Positions 1 through 7,906 of a stretch of DNA of 64,000 bases are shown piece by piece (positions within the stretch are counted from its first letter, which is position 1; each line of letters begins with the position of its first letter). Source of the stretch: an uncultured Lachnospiraceae bacterium. Its GTDB lineage: Bacteria > Bacillota > Clostridia > Lachnospirales > Lachnospiraceae. Below the pieces are notes generated by a model. That model was not told where the DNA came from. It saw only the letters and a program-made list of their open reading frames with translations, and searched no databases. Position numbers and translations under genes: made by a program. The DNA lies in NCBI GenBank assembly GCA_947243855.1, contig CAMXIK010000011.1:1-64000 (forward strand), read 5' to 3'.

Positions 1-1777
1 GATTCGTGCGGGTAAACGCTGCAAGCAGCAGGACAAACGCCGCCGCAAGAACCGCCGCCGCAATCTGCTTCTTTCCAAGCATACCGCGTCTTTTCCCCTC
101 TTCCGTTCCGTCACACTCCGCCTGAACCGTTCCGTCCTCTGTTCGCTCCCTAAGCGTCCGGCGATTTCCACAAGCCTTTGCCGCCTTCTCCAAAAACGCC
201 GCCCATTCGGCCATCCCGCAGACTCCGTAGGGAACGAGAAGCAGAAAATAAGGAATCGTGTAAGACGCGCTGGATTCCCAAACCATATGAAAGAGCCAGC
301 CGCCAAAGAAAACCACCGCCCCCATCAGCTCGTACAGGCTGCCCCTCCTCCATCTGAGAATCAGGAAAAGCAATACGCCTAACAGAATGAGCGTCTGCAT
401 GTAATTGAGAAAAATGGAAAGTCCTACGCTCCCTCTTCCCTCAATCAGGCTTTTCAGCCACAGCGGCACATTCCCTTCCGCCTTTCTTCCCCTCGTGCGG
501 TCCAGACAGATAAACGTGGGATCGTTCCACTGGAAAGCCGTCTTTCTGGCCAAAAAGGGCAGTCCCTCGTCCAACGGATTTTCTGACATCCTTGTCACAA
601 TCTTTTTCAAATCCTCGAGACAAGCCTCCGTAATCTTCTCCGTGTCATAATGGTATTTGGTAAACACATCGCCGTTATAACCGTTGTAGCCTCCCGGCCC
701 TAACGGCGCTTCCTGCATTCCCATGACCACCCATGAAAGCATCACCTCTCCCTCTCCCAGCTTCTGCCCCGAAATCCGCTCTACAAGACGGTTTGCAAGC
801 TGCGTGCAAAGCGCCACGCTAAGCGCCATACATACGATAAAGAGAAGGGACGCCAAGCCTTTTTTGCGGTTTTTCTTATGAAAAAAGAACTGTTCCACCG
901 CATCATAGGCAAGAAAACAGGCAATCGCAATCAAATAAATCAGACAGTTCATCTTAATCACCGTGGCAAGCCCCATACAGAGAGAAGCCGCCGCAATATA
1001 ACGGTAACGCCGGGTGCAAAGATACCGCCCCGCAAAGTAAACCGCCCCCAAAGAAAACGCCATGCCCGGCAGAATCCCGTAAAGATAGGTCACATAAAAG
1101 GCAAGCGGCGTCCAGACAAGCAAGCCCAGATACACCAGCCCCTGCCGGCTCTTCTGCCCTTCCCCGCCATCTAAAGCGGAAAAAAGAATAAACTGCTTCA
1201 CCAACAGGCCGTAAATCGCCGCCAGACAAATCACGTTCACCAATTGGAGACCCACAAAATGATCCATCCCCACAAGAAAACTGAGTAAATAAAAAAACAG
1301 GACAATCCCCGACTGAAAAGGATAACGGAACAGATACTCCCCCTCCGCAAAGGAGGAAAAATCCCCCCGCCGCCACTGCATCGCGATCGCATAGACTTTG
1401 GCTGGATCAGAAGAGGGATAAAACTTTGTCAGAAGCACATAAGCCGCCCCACAGACGAGCGTCAAAAGCGTCAGTCCCCAAAAAACCGTTTCCTTGTGTA
1501 GAAAAAGTCTCTGTATACGCCCATTTTCCCTGCACCTTCCCACAATCTTTCTCCCAGCAAGAAAAACTGCCGTCATCAACGCAAAGACCAAAAAATGCCG
1601 CAAAGGGCTGTCCGCTATATTGAGCGTCCTTTCCTGCCAGTTTCCATCCTCCAAAAGCAGCCTGCCCACAAAACTTGTGCTGTAGAGGCTGTGCAAAAGC
1701 AGAAAAAACACCGCCCCTGCAAACATCAGGCGGATCAGGCTGTTTACAATTCGGTAAAACACATGATTTCGATCCAT
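1..1777 (-). CDS. Multi-pass membrane glycosyltransferase-like protein (GT-C/PMT type), partial
   Basis: An open frame of at least 592 codons runs from an ATG at 1775-1777 off the left edge, so the C-terminus is missing. AGAGGA lies just upstream as a ribosome site. The protein starts MDRNHVFYRIVNSL and has many hydrophobic segments (for example FWGLTLLTLVCG and GIVLFFYLLSFLVG). An extracytoplasmic-looking stretch with YPSSDPAKVYA and a C-terminal soluble part with GPGGYNGYNGDVF suggest a dolichyl/polyprenyl-phosphate-sugar dependent membrane glycosyltransferase. I checked the frame codon by codon from 1777 to about 540 and again at 1-118, and found no stop. Family is inferred from architecture; no catalytic motif is certain. 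Its own promoter lies at 1819-1847. It could instead be a polysaccharide polymerase-like membrane protein. Confidence 0.75.
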   Translation of the reverse strand, partial: MDRNHVFYRIVNSLIRLMFAGAVFFLLLHSLYSTSFVGRLLLEDGNWQERTLNIADSPLRHFLVFALMTAVFLAGRKIVGRCRENGRIQRLFLHKETVFWGLTLLTLVCGAAYVLLTKFYPSSDPAKVYAIAMQWRRGDFSSFAEGEYLFRYPFQSGIVLFFYLLSFLVGMDHFVGLQLVNVICLAAIYGLLVKQFILFSALDGGEGQKSRQGLVYLGLLVWTPLAFYVTYLYGILPGMAFSLGAVYFAGRYLCTRRYRYIAAASLCMGLATVIKMNCLIYLIAIACFLAYDAVEQFFFHKKNRKKGLASLLFIVCMALSVALCTQLANRLVERISGQKLGEGEVMLSWVVMGMQEAPLGPGGYNGYNGDVFTKYHYDTEKITEACLEDLKKIVTRMSENPLDEGLPFLARKTAFQWNDPTFICLDRTRGRKAEGNVPLWLKSLIEGRGSVGLSIFLNYMQTLILLGVLLFLILRWRRGSLYELMGAVVFFGGWLFHMVWESSASYTIPYFLLLVPYGVCGMAEWAAFLEKAAKACGNRRTLRERTEDGTVQAECDGTEEGKRRGMLGKKQIAAAVLAAAFVLLLAAFTRTN

Positions 1778-1818
1778 ATCCTCTGCCACTTCCCTGTTTT
1801 TCCAAATATGATTTCTTT

Positions 1819-1847
1819 ATTTTACCCTGTTTTCCCACAAAACACAA
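1819..1847 (-). promoter_or_regulatory. Predicted sigma-A promoter for the 1-1777 gene
   Basis: On the minus strand TTGTGT (1842-1847) and TAAAAT (1819-1824) are separated by exactly 17 bases. Transcription would start near 1812, giving a leader of about 35 bases before the ATG at 1777. The match to consensus is moderate. Confidence 0.45.
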
Positions 1848-1921
1848 TATAGGCTTCTTTTTCGTTTACAACGTATCGTGGTATCTATTTCCGTTTATCT
1901 TCTATTTGTGGTTTCCTCTCT

Positions 1922-1936
1922 ACAACTTTTTGTTGT
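1922..1936. promoter_or_regulatory. Inverted repeat, possible operator
   Basis: ACAAC-TTTTT-GTTGT forms a perfect 5-base inverted repeat with a 5-base spacer in the divergent region between the XRE regulator and the leftmost glycosyltransferase gene. Small XRE repressors often bind such sites, but a short palindrome in AT-rich DNA may be chance. Confidence 0.2.
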
Positions 1937-2065
1937 GTGATAGCATGGAAAACAACAAATCTGTCAATCCTAGAATCGCGAATATTCAGTTTTGGATCGC
2001 AGGCAGCACAAACTGCCAATGATTTCGTATTGACTGTACCAACAGTAGGAAGGGAGTTCTGCCGA

Positions 2066-2410
2066 ATGAAGGAATTGCGCAGAGTCATCAGGGATTTGCG
2101 GGAAGACAGCGATATTAAGCAAAAGGCAGTCGCCGAATATCTTGGCGTGTCGCAGCAGACCTATTCCAACTATGAAAACGGCCACCGGGAAATTCCGATC
2201 TGGGTTGTCGTCCAGCTTTCCAAATTTTATAAAGTCAGCACGGATTATCTCTTAGGCGCGGACTCCGGCTATCTGGGAAGCACGAACTTAAGCGGGAAAT
2301 ATCTGGGCGACACCACCATGCACGATGTGGTCTACGACATACAGAAATTGAACGCCAAAGACCGGCGCGACCTGCTGAAATATATTAAATTTTTGAAAGA
2401 CACAGACTGA
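2066..2410 (+). CDS. XRE-family helix-turn-helix transcriptional regulator
   Basis: A 114-residue DNA-binding protein. The N-terminal two thirds is a Cro/C1-type HTH with the typical core KQKAVAEYLGVSQQTYSNYE (about residues 19-38), followed by the usual YKVSTDYLLG end of the domain. The C-terminal tail (DVVYDIQKLNAKDRRDLLKY) resembles the extension of many Firmicute XRE repressors. The reading frame is open back to 1937, but AGGGAG at 2051-2056, about 10 bases before the ATG at 2066, and the start of the HTH favour this start. It is divergent from the 1-1777 gene and convergent with the leucine-rich-repeat gene, with which it shares a terminator. Its targets cannot be read from sequence; nearby glycan genes are candidates. 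Confidence 0.88.
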   Translation: MKELRRVIRDLREDSDIKQKAVAEYLGVSQQTYSNYENGHREIPIWVVVQLSKFYKVSTDYLLGADSGYLGSTNLSGKYLGDTTMHDVVYDIQKLNAKDRRDLLKYIKFLKDTD

Positions 2411-2448
2411 AACGACAGCCCTCCATATGCGGGCCTGTGCATAAAAAA

Positions 2449-2476
2449 ACCGACAGCGCAACGGCTGCCGGTTTTT
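2449..2476. terminator. Bidirectional rho-independent terminator
   Basis: The arms ACCGACAGC (2449-2457) and GCTGCCGGT (2464-2472) pair with one wobble and a 6-base loop. A T run follows on the plus side and an A run precedes it, so it can serve both the plus-strand XRE gene and the minus-strand gene ending at 2486. Confidence 0.75.
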
Positions 2477-2485
2477 GCTTACTCT

Positions 2486-3232
2486 CTATTCCCCCGCTTC
2501 ATTTTCTTCAAAAGAAATTCCGTTTTCCTCCGCATAGGTTTCCGCCATGCTTCCCTTATCCGCCACGATCACAAGATCCTTGGCCATATCAGCGCCCGGA
2601 AAGGCTTCCAAACCGATAGACGTCAGTTCATCCCCGCCTTTGAAATAAAGCTTTTGCAGCTTGCTATCTCCCTGAAAGGCACCGTCCCCGATAACCGTCA
2701 CTGATTTCGGTATGGCGATCTGCGTCATCACCGTGCAATCACGAAAAGCCCCTTTGCCAATCGACGTCACTGAGGCGGGCAGATAAACGCTTTTTAAAGC
2801 GGTGCAGCCCTGAAAACTCTCCGCCGCAATCGTTGTCACCCCGGCAGGCAGTTTCACATAAGTAATGTCCGTGTTGCCGCCGAACAAATCAGCCGCGATA
2901 GACGTATATTTTTCCCCTTCCTCAGGCTGCTGCAGCTCTACCGTGCCCTCAAAATGATTGGCTTCCAAGACCGTGGCGCCCTCTGCGTCGGTCTTTTTCA
3001 CTTTTACATCCGTCAGCACACCATCCTCAACCTCATAAACATATTGTCTGGAAGCGTTAGCGTCATAAGTCACCCGCATACCGGTACCGTCCGTAAAACT
3101 AACGATTCTACTCACATAATTTTCCGCCGCTTCTTCCAGCGCCTTCTGCTCCGCCGCAAAAGCCGTCATACCGTTCGCACCCACAAGCAAGCCAAACGTC
3201 CACAACAACGCGAATATTTTTCTCCTGTTCAT
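2486..3232 (-). CDS. Secreted BspA-like leucine-rich-repeat protein
   Basis: A 248-residue protein with an N-terminal signal peptide: basic MNRRK, hydrophobic FALLWTFGLLVGANG, then a likely cleavage after AFA. The middle carries LRR_5 (BspA-type) repeats with the pattern tSIGKGAFRDCTVMTQIAIP and VTVIGDGAFQGDSKLQKLYF (about residues 150-200), a fold of cell-surface proteins in gut Firmicutes. No sortase or transmembrane anchor is visible at the C-terminus, so it is probably secreted or held non-covalently. A GTG 12 bases upstream is also in frame, but AGGTGG sits 8 bases before the ATG at 3232 and the signal peptide begins there. It is monocistronic, with promoter 3348-3376 and terminator 2449-2476. 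Function (adhesion or host interaction) is inferred from the family. Confidence 0.85.
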   Translation of the reverse strand: MNRRKIFALLWTFGLLVGANGMTAFAAEQKALEEAAENYVSRIVSFTDGTGMRVTYDANASRQYVYEVEDGVLTDVKVKKTDAEGATVLEANHFEGTVELQQPEEGEKYTSIAADLFGGNTDITYVKLPAGVTTIAAESFQGCTALKSVYLPASVTSIGKGAFRDCTVMTQIAIPKSVTVIGDGAFQGDSKLQKLYFKGGDELTSIGLEAFPGADMAKDLVIVADKGSMAETYAEENGISFEENEAGE

Positions 3233-3314
3233 TCCCAATTCCACCTTTTCTCCGTGCCAGAGGAGTTTCCTACAATGGCGCGCGTATCATAACTGTCCTT
3301 CATCTTGAGTTCCA

Positions 3315-3332
3315 TAACATTTTATTATGTTA
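3315..3332. promoter_or_regulatory. Inverted repeat in the leader of the leucine-rich-repeat gene
   Basis: TAACAT-TTTATT-ATGTTA is a perfect 6-base palindrome lying just downstream of the predicted start of transcription (about 3340). Its position would suit an operator, but the sequence is AT-rich and may be fortuitous. Confidence 0.2.
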
Positions 3333-3347
3333 CCCTCAACAGTTTTG

Positions 3348-3376
3348 ATTATAACAGCTGTAATTGTATTATGCAA
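3348..3376 (-). promoter_or_regulatory. Predicted sigma-A promoter for the leucine-rich-repeat gene
   Basis: On the minus strand TTGCAT (3371-3376) and TATAAT (3348-3353) are separated by 17 bases, a near-consensus promoter. The leader to the ATG at 3232 would be about 108 bases. Confidence 0.6.
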
Positions 3377-3379
3377 GAG

Positions 3380-3405
3380 AAAAAATACAAGATATTGTGT
3401 TTTTT
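3380..3405 (-). terminator. Possible weak terminator after the GT-C operon
   Basis: Just past the stop of the 3407-5350 gene, AAAAAACACAA can pair with TTGTATTTTTT around a 4-base loop with one mismatch, ending in a T run. The stem is AT-rich and overlaps the -35 of the next promoter. Confidence 0.3.
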
Positions 3406-3406
3406 A

Positions 3407-5350
3407 TCATTTTTCCAACAAATACTCTTTGTTTTCAAATTCCGTCACGCGGCCGTAAGTCTGGCCGCCGACCGTTACCGGCTCCTCGGGAAGCGAACCG
3501 AACCAGATCACGCAGTCCGGCACAAAAATTTCGTCCGCATAACCCGCCGTCTCATTTTCCACGAGCACATGCTCTATGCGGCATCCGTCCAGCATGGCCC
3601 AGAAAGGGTATTCAAAATCGTCGGCCTTGTTCAGATACAGCCCCACGTTCTCATATCCCTGTGACTTGATTTGATCCGTCAGCGCCGCATAGGACGCCAT
3701 TTCGTCCCACCTTGACGTAAAGTAGCTGTAGGGTCTGGTGCGCGCATGCTCCTGAAAAATCTTATAGTGATAGCGGGATAAATTAAACAGCTCCATCACG
3801 CACAGAAAGCTCACCGTACCCACGATGCCCCACCGGACCGGCTCCCGCCTCTTCTGCCCGGTTTCCATCTGCAAAATCATAGAAATCAACGGACACAGCA
3901 GGGCCAGATAGGAAATCATATATCTGCCCACAAAAGGCTCCCAGCGAAGCACCGTGCAGAACGCCAAAAAGGAGAGCATTGCTGCAACCGCATAGCCCCT
4001 GCCGCACGTTTTCCACTGCATCCTCCTAAACCGTAACAGCATCCACAGCGCACAGAAAATAAAAAGCCAAAGCACCAGAGAGCCTCCCGCTGTGTCGCAG
4101 TGATAATTGCCCGCCTCGTGGAGCAGATACGCCCTGCCGTTCTCCGAGATCGCCTCCGCGTCCAGATCGACCTGTAACAGTTTGGCCGCCGCCACGGCTA
4201 TTACGGCAAAAATCTCATGCCCGTCCCTCACAAGGACTGTAGGCATATTAAAAGAAAAATTTTTGAGAAGATTTACAAAGAGGTAAGAGGGCTGTACGGT
4301 CGCCACCAGTTGGGCCGCCCCTGCGCTAGGACTGGCATAAGCCCCAAAGCTCTGAAAATTGCGCAGAATCTCTGGCGCCATAGGAAGCGCCACACAGGGC
4401 AGGGCGCAGAAAAAAATCTTGGCCAACTCAATCGGCCTGTCCTTTCTCCCGATGCAGACAATAAGCAGCCACAGGGCAAATACCACCATCCCCACACAAA
4501 CGGAGGGTTTCGTCAGATACCCCCACGCTACGCACAGTCCCATTGTCCCCACCCGGCAGACGGTGCTCCTATCAAACTTCATGGGCCTTTCCCGGTCCGT
4601 GTAATCCAACAGCCGGTACACAAAAAACAACAGCCAGACCGCCGCAAAGTTGTCCACCTGCGTGGTCAGCGCCTCCGCAAAAGCGATCGGCATGGACATA
4701 TACAAAAGCGCCGCCAGAAACCGGAATCGCCTGTCACAGGAAAGCTTTCCGGCGATAGCAGCCGTCAGAACCGCACAGGTCAGATAAGAGATTCCCTGCA
4801 ATAAATTAAACAGCAGATCGTGCCCCCGGCACAAAATATAGACATGCAGATTGACAAACTCCCCCAAGACCGGACTGGATATCTGTCTGATAGAGTTTGT
4901 CGCAAAGTGCGCCGCCGAACGGTTCTGCGCCCAATGCGCGATCCGGGGCAGATGATAAGTCATGGAATCCCAATTATAGGGCGTGGTGATCAGGGACAAT
5001 GCCAGAACCACCGCGCCGAACAGAAACAGAATGCCATAACCGGGCGTCTCCTTGAGCGCCTGTCTGCCGCCGGCACACCCTGCCCCTATGGCAGACTTTA
5101 GGGAAACCCCGGACAGCCTCCACTGAGCCGCCAGCAGCACCAAGAGCAGCGCATCGAACAGCCCCCACGCCGCAAACAAGTAGCGGAACCGCAGAGCATA
5201 CAGGACAGACAGCCCCTCCGTCAACGCAAAAAGAAAAAGCATCCACAGACAACAGGCCTCAATATAAGAACCAAGGCCTGTGTCTTCTATGCTTTTTCGC
5301 TTTTTATACAGATGAATATTTCCAAACAACGCCGCTATCGCAAACAGCAT
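3407..5350 (-). CDS. Integral membrane glycosyltransferase-like protein (GT-C/PMT type)
   Basis: A 647-residue protein with about ten or more hydrophobic segments and a soluble C-terminal part. The first loop carries TTPYNWDSMTYHLPRIAHW: an acidic residue in the first extracytoplasmic loop is the usual catalytic or metal site of GT-C enzymes using polyprenyl-phosphate sugars. It ends with a soluble section (TDQIKSQGYENVGLYLNKAD) seen in related dolichyl-phosphate-mannose transferase-like proteins. The ORF can be extended upstream to 5416, but that would overlap the DUF4956 gene; AAAGGA before ATG 5350 and a 14-base gap support the shorter start. It is the last gene of the operon starting at 10872, so it probably transfers or polymerises the sugar made there. 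Specificity is unknown. Confidence 0.8.
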   Translation of the reverse strand: MLFAIAALFGNIHLYKKRKSIEDTGLGSYIEACCLWMLFLFALTEGLSVLYALRFRYLFAAWGLFDALLLVLLAAQWRLSGVSLKSAIGAGCAGGRQALKETPGYGILFLFGAVVLALSLITTPYNWDSMTYHLPRIAHWAQNRSAAHFATNSIRQISSPVLGEFVNLHVYILCRGHDLLFNLLQGISYLTCAVLTAAIAGKLSCDRRFRFLAALLYMSMPIAFAEALTTQVDNFAAVWLLFFVYRLLDYTDRERPMKFDRSTVCRVGTMGLCVAWGYLTKPSVCVGMVVFALWLLIVCIGRKDRPIELAKIFFCALPCVALPMAPEILRNFQSFGAYASPSAGAAQLVATVQPSYLFVNLLKNFSFNMPTVLVRDGHEIFAVIAVAAAKLLQVDLDAEAISENGRAYLLHEAGNYHCDTAGGSLVLWLFIFCALWMLLRFRRMQWKTCGRGYAVAAMLSFLAFCTVLRWEPFVGRYMISYLALLCPLISMILQMETGQKRREPVRWGIVGTVSFLCVMELFNLSRYHYKIFQEHARTRPYSYFTSRWDEMASYAALTDQIKSQGYENVGLYLNKADDFEYPFWAMLDGCRIEHVLVENETAGYADEIFVPDCVIWFGSLPEEPVTVGGQTYGRVTEFENKEYLLEK

Positions 5351-5364
5351 ATTTTTCCTTTCTT

Positions 5365-6045
5365 CTACGCCCTGCACTCGCCGTCGTGGGAGATACAGTT
5401 GATCTGCGTCATGCATTTCACCTTGGAGAAAGCCTCCAAAAGCTCTTCCTTCTTCGCCGTCTTGATCTCGATAATCAGTTCCGACTCGCCGTTTTTGATG
5501 CTTCTGGATTTTTCTTTATGATATTTGCAGTTGTCTTTTAAAATCTTCTCCACTTCCCCGTAATCGACTTCCGCCGCCAGCGCGCGAAGCACCAAAAGAT
5601 CGGGAGCCTTGGCATTGGGAACCAGATCCAGCACAAGCAGAAGCACCGTCATCACAATACACAGCACAAAGGCCAGCACATAAAGCCCTACGCCTACAAT
5701 AATACCCGCGCTGATAGACCAAAACAGATAAAGCAGGTCGATCGGGTTTTTCACCGCATTACGGAAGCGGACAATGGACAGCGCGCCCACCATACCTAAC
5801 GATACCAGAAGATTCGACTGCATGGCAATCATGATCGCCGCCACGATAATGGGCATACCCGCCATCGTCACATTCAAATCCTTCGAGTAAAAAGCCGACT
5901 TGGAGGACAGCTTGTACACCGCAAATATGTAAAGCCCCACCAAAGCCGCAATGGCAATCAATAACAAAATGCTCTTGGCCGACAGGTTGGTCCCGCCTCC
6001 CAAGCTCTCGTATACACTGTTTTTAATTACATCTTTAATTGACAT
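5365..6045 (-). CDS. DUF4956 membrane protein
   Basis: A 226-residue protein with four or so transmembrane helices in the first two thirds (ILLLIAIAALVGLYIFA, MPIIVAAIMIAMQ, and a pair around IIVGVGLYVLAF) and the motif LGMVGALSIVRFRNAVKNP, the hallmark of DUF4956. The C-terminal about 75 residues are soluble and ferredoxin-like (LIIEIKTAKKEELLEAF). The domain is regularly encoded next to VTC-type polymerase domains, as here with the gene directly upstream (63 bases away). The pair presumably acts at the cytoplasmic membrane; its biochemical role in bacteria is not settled. Position inside a CDP-sugar operon is noteworthy. Confidence 0.85.
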   Translation of the reverse strand: MSIKDVIKNSVYESLGGGTNLSAKSILLLIAIAALVGLYIFAVYKLSSKSAFYSKDLNVTMAGMPIIVAAIMIAMQSNLLVSLGMVGALSIVRFRNAVKNPIDLLYLFWSISAGIIVGVGLYVLAFVLCIVMTVLLLVLDLVPNAKAPDLLVLRALAAEVDYGEVEKILKDNCKYHKEKSRSIKNGESELIIEIKTAKKEELLEAFSKVKCMTQINCISHDGECRA

Positions 6046-6108
6046 CTTTTCCTCCGTTCCGAAGCTCCCCGCTTCTTTCTGTATTTTATTCCCGCGAAAC
6101 CACCCTCA

Positions 6109-6786
6109 TTAAAAGTCCACGCACTCCCTGCACAACTGATACTTGGAGTAGGCTGTCTGCTGCATATTCCCCAGCTCCAAAAGCTGTAAGAGAAAGTCCG
6201 GTATGAACTCGTCATACTTTACCTCTAACACTTTATCATATTCCCGCAAAAATTCATAGCTGATATTTTTCTGCCCAAATTCTTCCACCCGGCCGCCGGC
6301 GCGGATATTGCGGTCAAACGTAATCCTCACGTTGCCCGGCTCATACACGTAAGCTTTGCGCTCATAGGAGACAATCACCCTTGGCCGAAGCCCCTGCGTC
6401 TTGATCGCCATGTTAAAGAGCGTGGCCGGGTCCTTTTCGGAAGCGTCGTCCTCAATGCATTCCCCATTCATCAGACGCTTCATTTCCGCAATCGAAATGC
6501 TCTTAGAACGCTTCAAAATCCGGTTGTCCCGCTTTGACTTGACCTCAAGTTTAATCACGCTAAGCGCATTGTTGTAAATCCTGATACGGTATTTATTCCG
6601 ACGGTTCACTCCGTCCTCCGTATCCCTAAGACACGAATCCCTGAAATCGTCAAAATAAAGGCTGGTAATACTGTAACCCTCGTCGCCTCCCTCATTTTCA
6701 TCCGGACGGAGCACCGCCCCGATCCGGGACTGCAACGTGATCAGATCCGTCGCCGTACAGTTGTATTTGTCTTCTACTCGATACAT
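6109..6786 (-). CDS. VTC-domain protein (polyphosphate polymerase-like triphosphate tunnel fold)
   Basis: A 225-residue protein with the signatures of the VTC domain: an N-terminal RVEDKY strand, a basic strand YRIRIY, the acidic-basic strand IKLEVKSKRD, and C-terminal LEVKYDEFIPDFL. In this family, acidic and basic residues inside the beta tunnel bind the metal and polymerise phosphate from nucleotide triphosphate. The reading frame is open far upstream within rfbG, but AAGGAG sits 6 bases before ATG 6786, which begins right at the conserved strand; the rfbG stop is at 6801. Encoded between rfbG and the DUF4956 gene. Likely a cytoplasmic polymerase or phosphotransferase working with DUF4956; substrate is inferred, not shown. 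Confidence 0.85.
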   Translation of the reverse strand: MYRVEDKYNCTATDLITLQSRIGAVLRPDENEGGDEGYSITSLYFDDFRDSCLRDTEDGVNRRNKYRIRIYNNALSVIKLEVKSKRDNRILKRSKSISIAEMKRLMNGECIEDDASEKDPATLFNMAIKTQGLRPRVIVSYERKAYVYEPGNVRITFDRNIRAGGRVEEFGQKNISYEFLREYDKVLEVKYDEFIPDFLLQLLELGNMQQTAYSKYQLCRECVDF

Positions 6787-6800
6787 AGGCTTCTCCTTTG

Positions 6801-7886
6801 TCATGAATGCCAAAATTCTTCTATCTGTCTGCACATGAGTGCGTATAAGTCTTCTTTTCCCCGGTAAGCCATCGTCCATTCCACGATTTTTTCCATGACA
6901 GTCTCCAAATTCCATACCGGCCTCCATCCGAAGACCGTTTTCAGCTTGGAGCAGTCCAGTCTCAAATAGTTTGCCTCATGCGGCCCGCCGTCCGATACAT
7001 TCTTCCACCCCACGTTCTCCCCCGTGGCCTGATTCCATTTCCCGCAAAATAACGTCACCAACTCTCCCGTCGTGTAACAGTCTGTCTCATCCGGCCCCAC
7101 ATTATAGTTTCCAGCATATTTCCGATTTTCATACTGTTTTTTTGCAATCATCAGATACACCATAACAGGCTCCAAAACATGCTGAAATGGCCGTATCGAC
7201 ATAGGATTGCGCACGATAATTTCCCGCCCGGACAGAGCCGCGCGCACACAGTCCGGCACAATCCGGTCCACTGCAAAATCGCCGCCGCCGATCACGTTAC
7301 CCGCCCGCGCCGTGGAAACCGCCACCGGACGCTCGGAATCCTCGCCCAAAAAAGCGTTCAGATAACAGCTTGTCACCAGCTCGGAGCAGGATTTGGAATT
7401 GGAGTAGGGGTCGTACCCGTTTAACTCCTCATTCTCACGATATCCCCATGCCCACTCCCGGTTCAGATACACCTTGTCCGTGGTCACATTGACGAAGGAG
7501 CGCACGCTCCCGCACGTCCTTACGCATTCCAACACATGCACCGTTCCCATCACATTGGTCTCATAGGTGTAGACCGGATCTTTGTAGGACTCCCGCACAA
7601 TCGGCTGGGCCGCCATGTGAATCACAATCTCCGGGCGTACCTCCTCAAACACTTGACGCAGATGCGCAAGATCCCTGATATCCCCAATGATCGAGCGCAT
7701 CCGCTTTCCCATATCCGTCAAAGCAAAGACCGAAGGATCTGTGGGCGGCTCAAGCGCATAGCCCACAACCTCCGCGCCCGCCAACAGAAGCGCCGCGCAC
7801 ATCCATGTGCCTTTAAATCCGGTGTGTCCGGTAATCAATACCTTCTTCCCTTTATAAAAATCCAGTCCAAAATCCATTTGCATCAT
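6801..7886 (-). CDS. rfbG: CDP-glucose 4,6-dehydratase
   Basis: A 361-residue short-chain dehydrogenase/reductase that converts CDP-D-glucose to CDP-4-keto-6-deoxy-D-glucose, using bound NAD. The Rossmann motif is ITGHTGFKG at about residues 19-27, and the catalytic YDPYSNSK (Y-x3-K type) is near residue 160. HMAAQPIV and NVTTDKVY are typical of the CDP-glucose branch, and RPFQHVLEP is a strong family signature. Length is normal. GGGA about 7 bases before the first ATG supports the start at 7886. It lies 20 bases downstream of rfbH and follows the cytidylyltransferase genes, making a complete front half of the CDP-dideoxysugar pathway. Confidence 0.95.
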   Translation of the reverse strand: MMQMDFGLDFYKGKKVLITGHTGFKGTWMCAALLLAGAEVVGYALEPPTDPSVFALTDMGKRMRSIIGDIRDLAHLRQVFEEVRPEIVIHMAAQPIVRESYKDPVYTYETNVMGTVHVLECVRTCGSVRSFVNVTTDKVYLNREWAWGYRENEELNGYDPYSNSKSCSELVTSCYLNAFLGEDSERPVAVSTARAGNVIGGGDFAVDRIVPDCVRAALSGREIIVRNPMSIRPFQHVLEPVMVYLMIAKKQYENRKYAGNYNVGPDETDCYTTGELVTLFCGKWNQATGENVGWKNVSDGGPHEANYLRLDCSKLKTVFGWRPVWNLETVMEKIVEWTMAYRGKEDLYALMCRQIEEFWHS

Positions 7887-7906
7887 AGTTTTTCCCTTTA
7901 CCAGTA

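Noticed and set aside
954..1847. Open frames at 954-1376 and 1407-1847 on the minus strand
   Set aside because: They lie in a different frame from the continuous 592-codon membrane protein frame that I translated from 1777 to the left edge, and their sequences are cysteine- and glycine-rich shadows.
1937..2065. N-terminal extension of the XRE regulator from ATG 1937
   Set aside because: The extra 43 residues are not HTH-like and a ribosome site lies immediately before ATG 2066.
4217..4804. 195-codon plus-strand frame
   Set aside because: Antisense to the GT-C gene 3407-5350; basic, low-complexity composition typical of a shadow frame.
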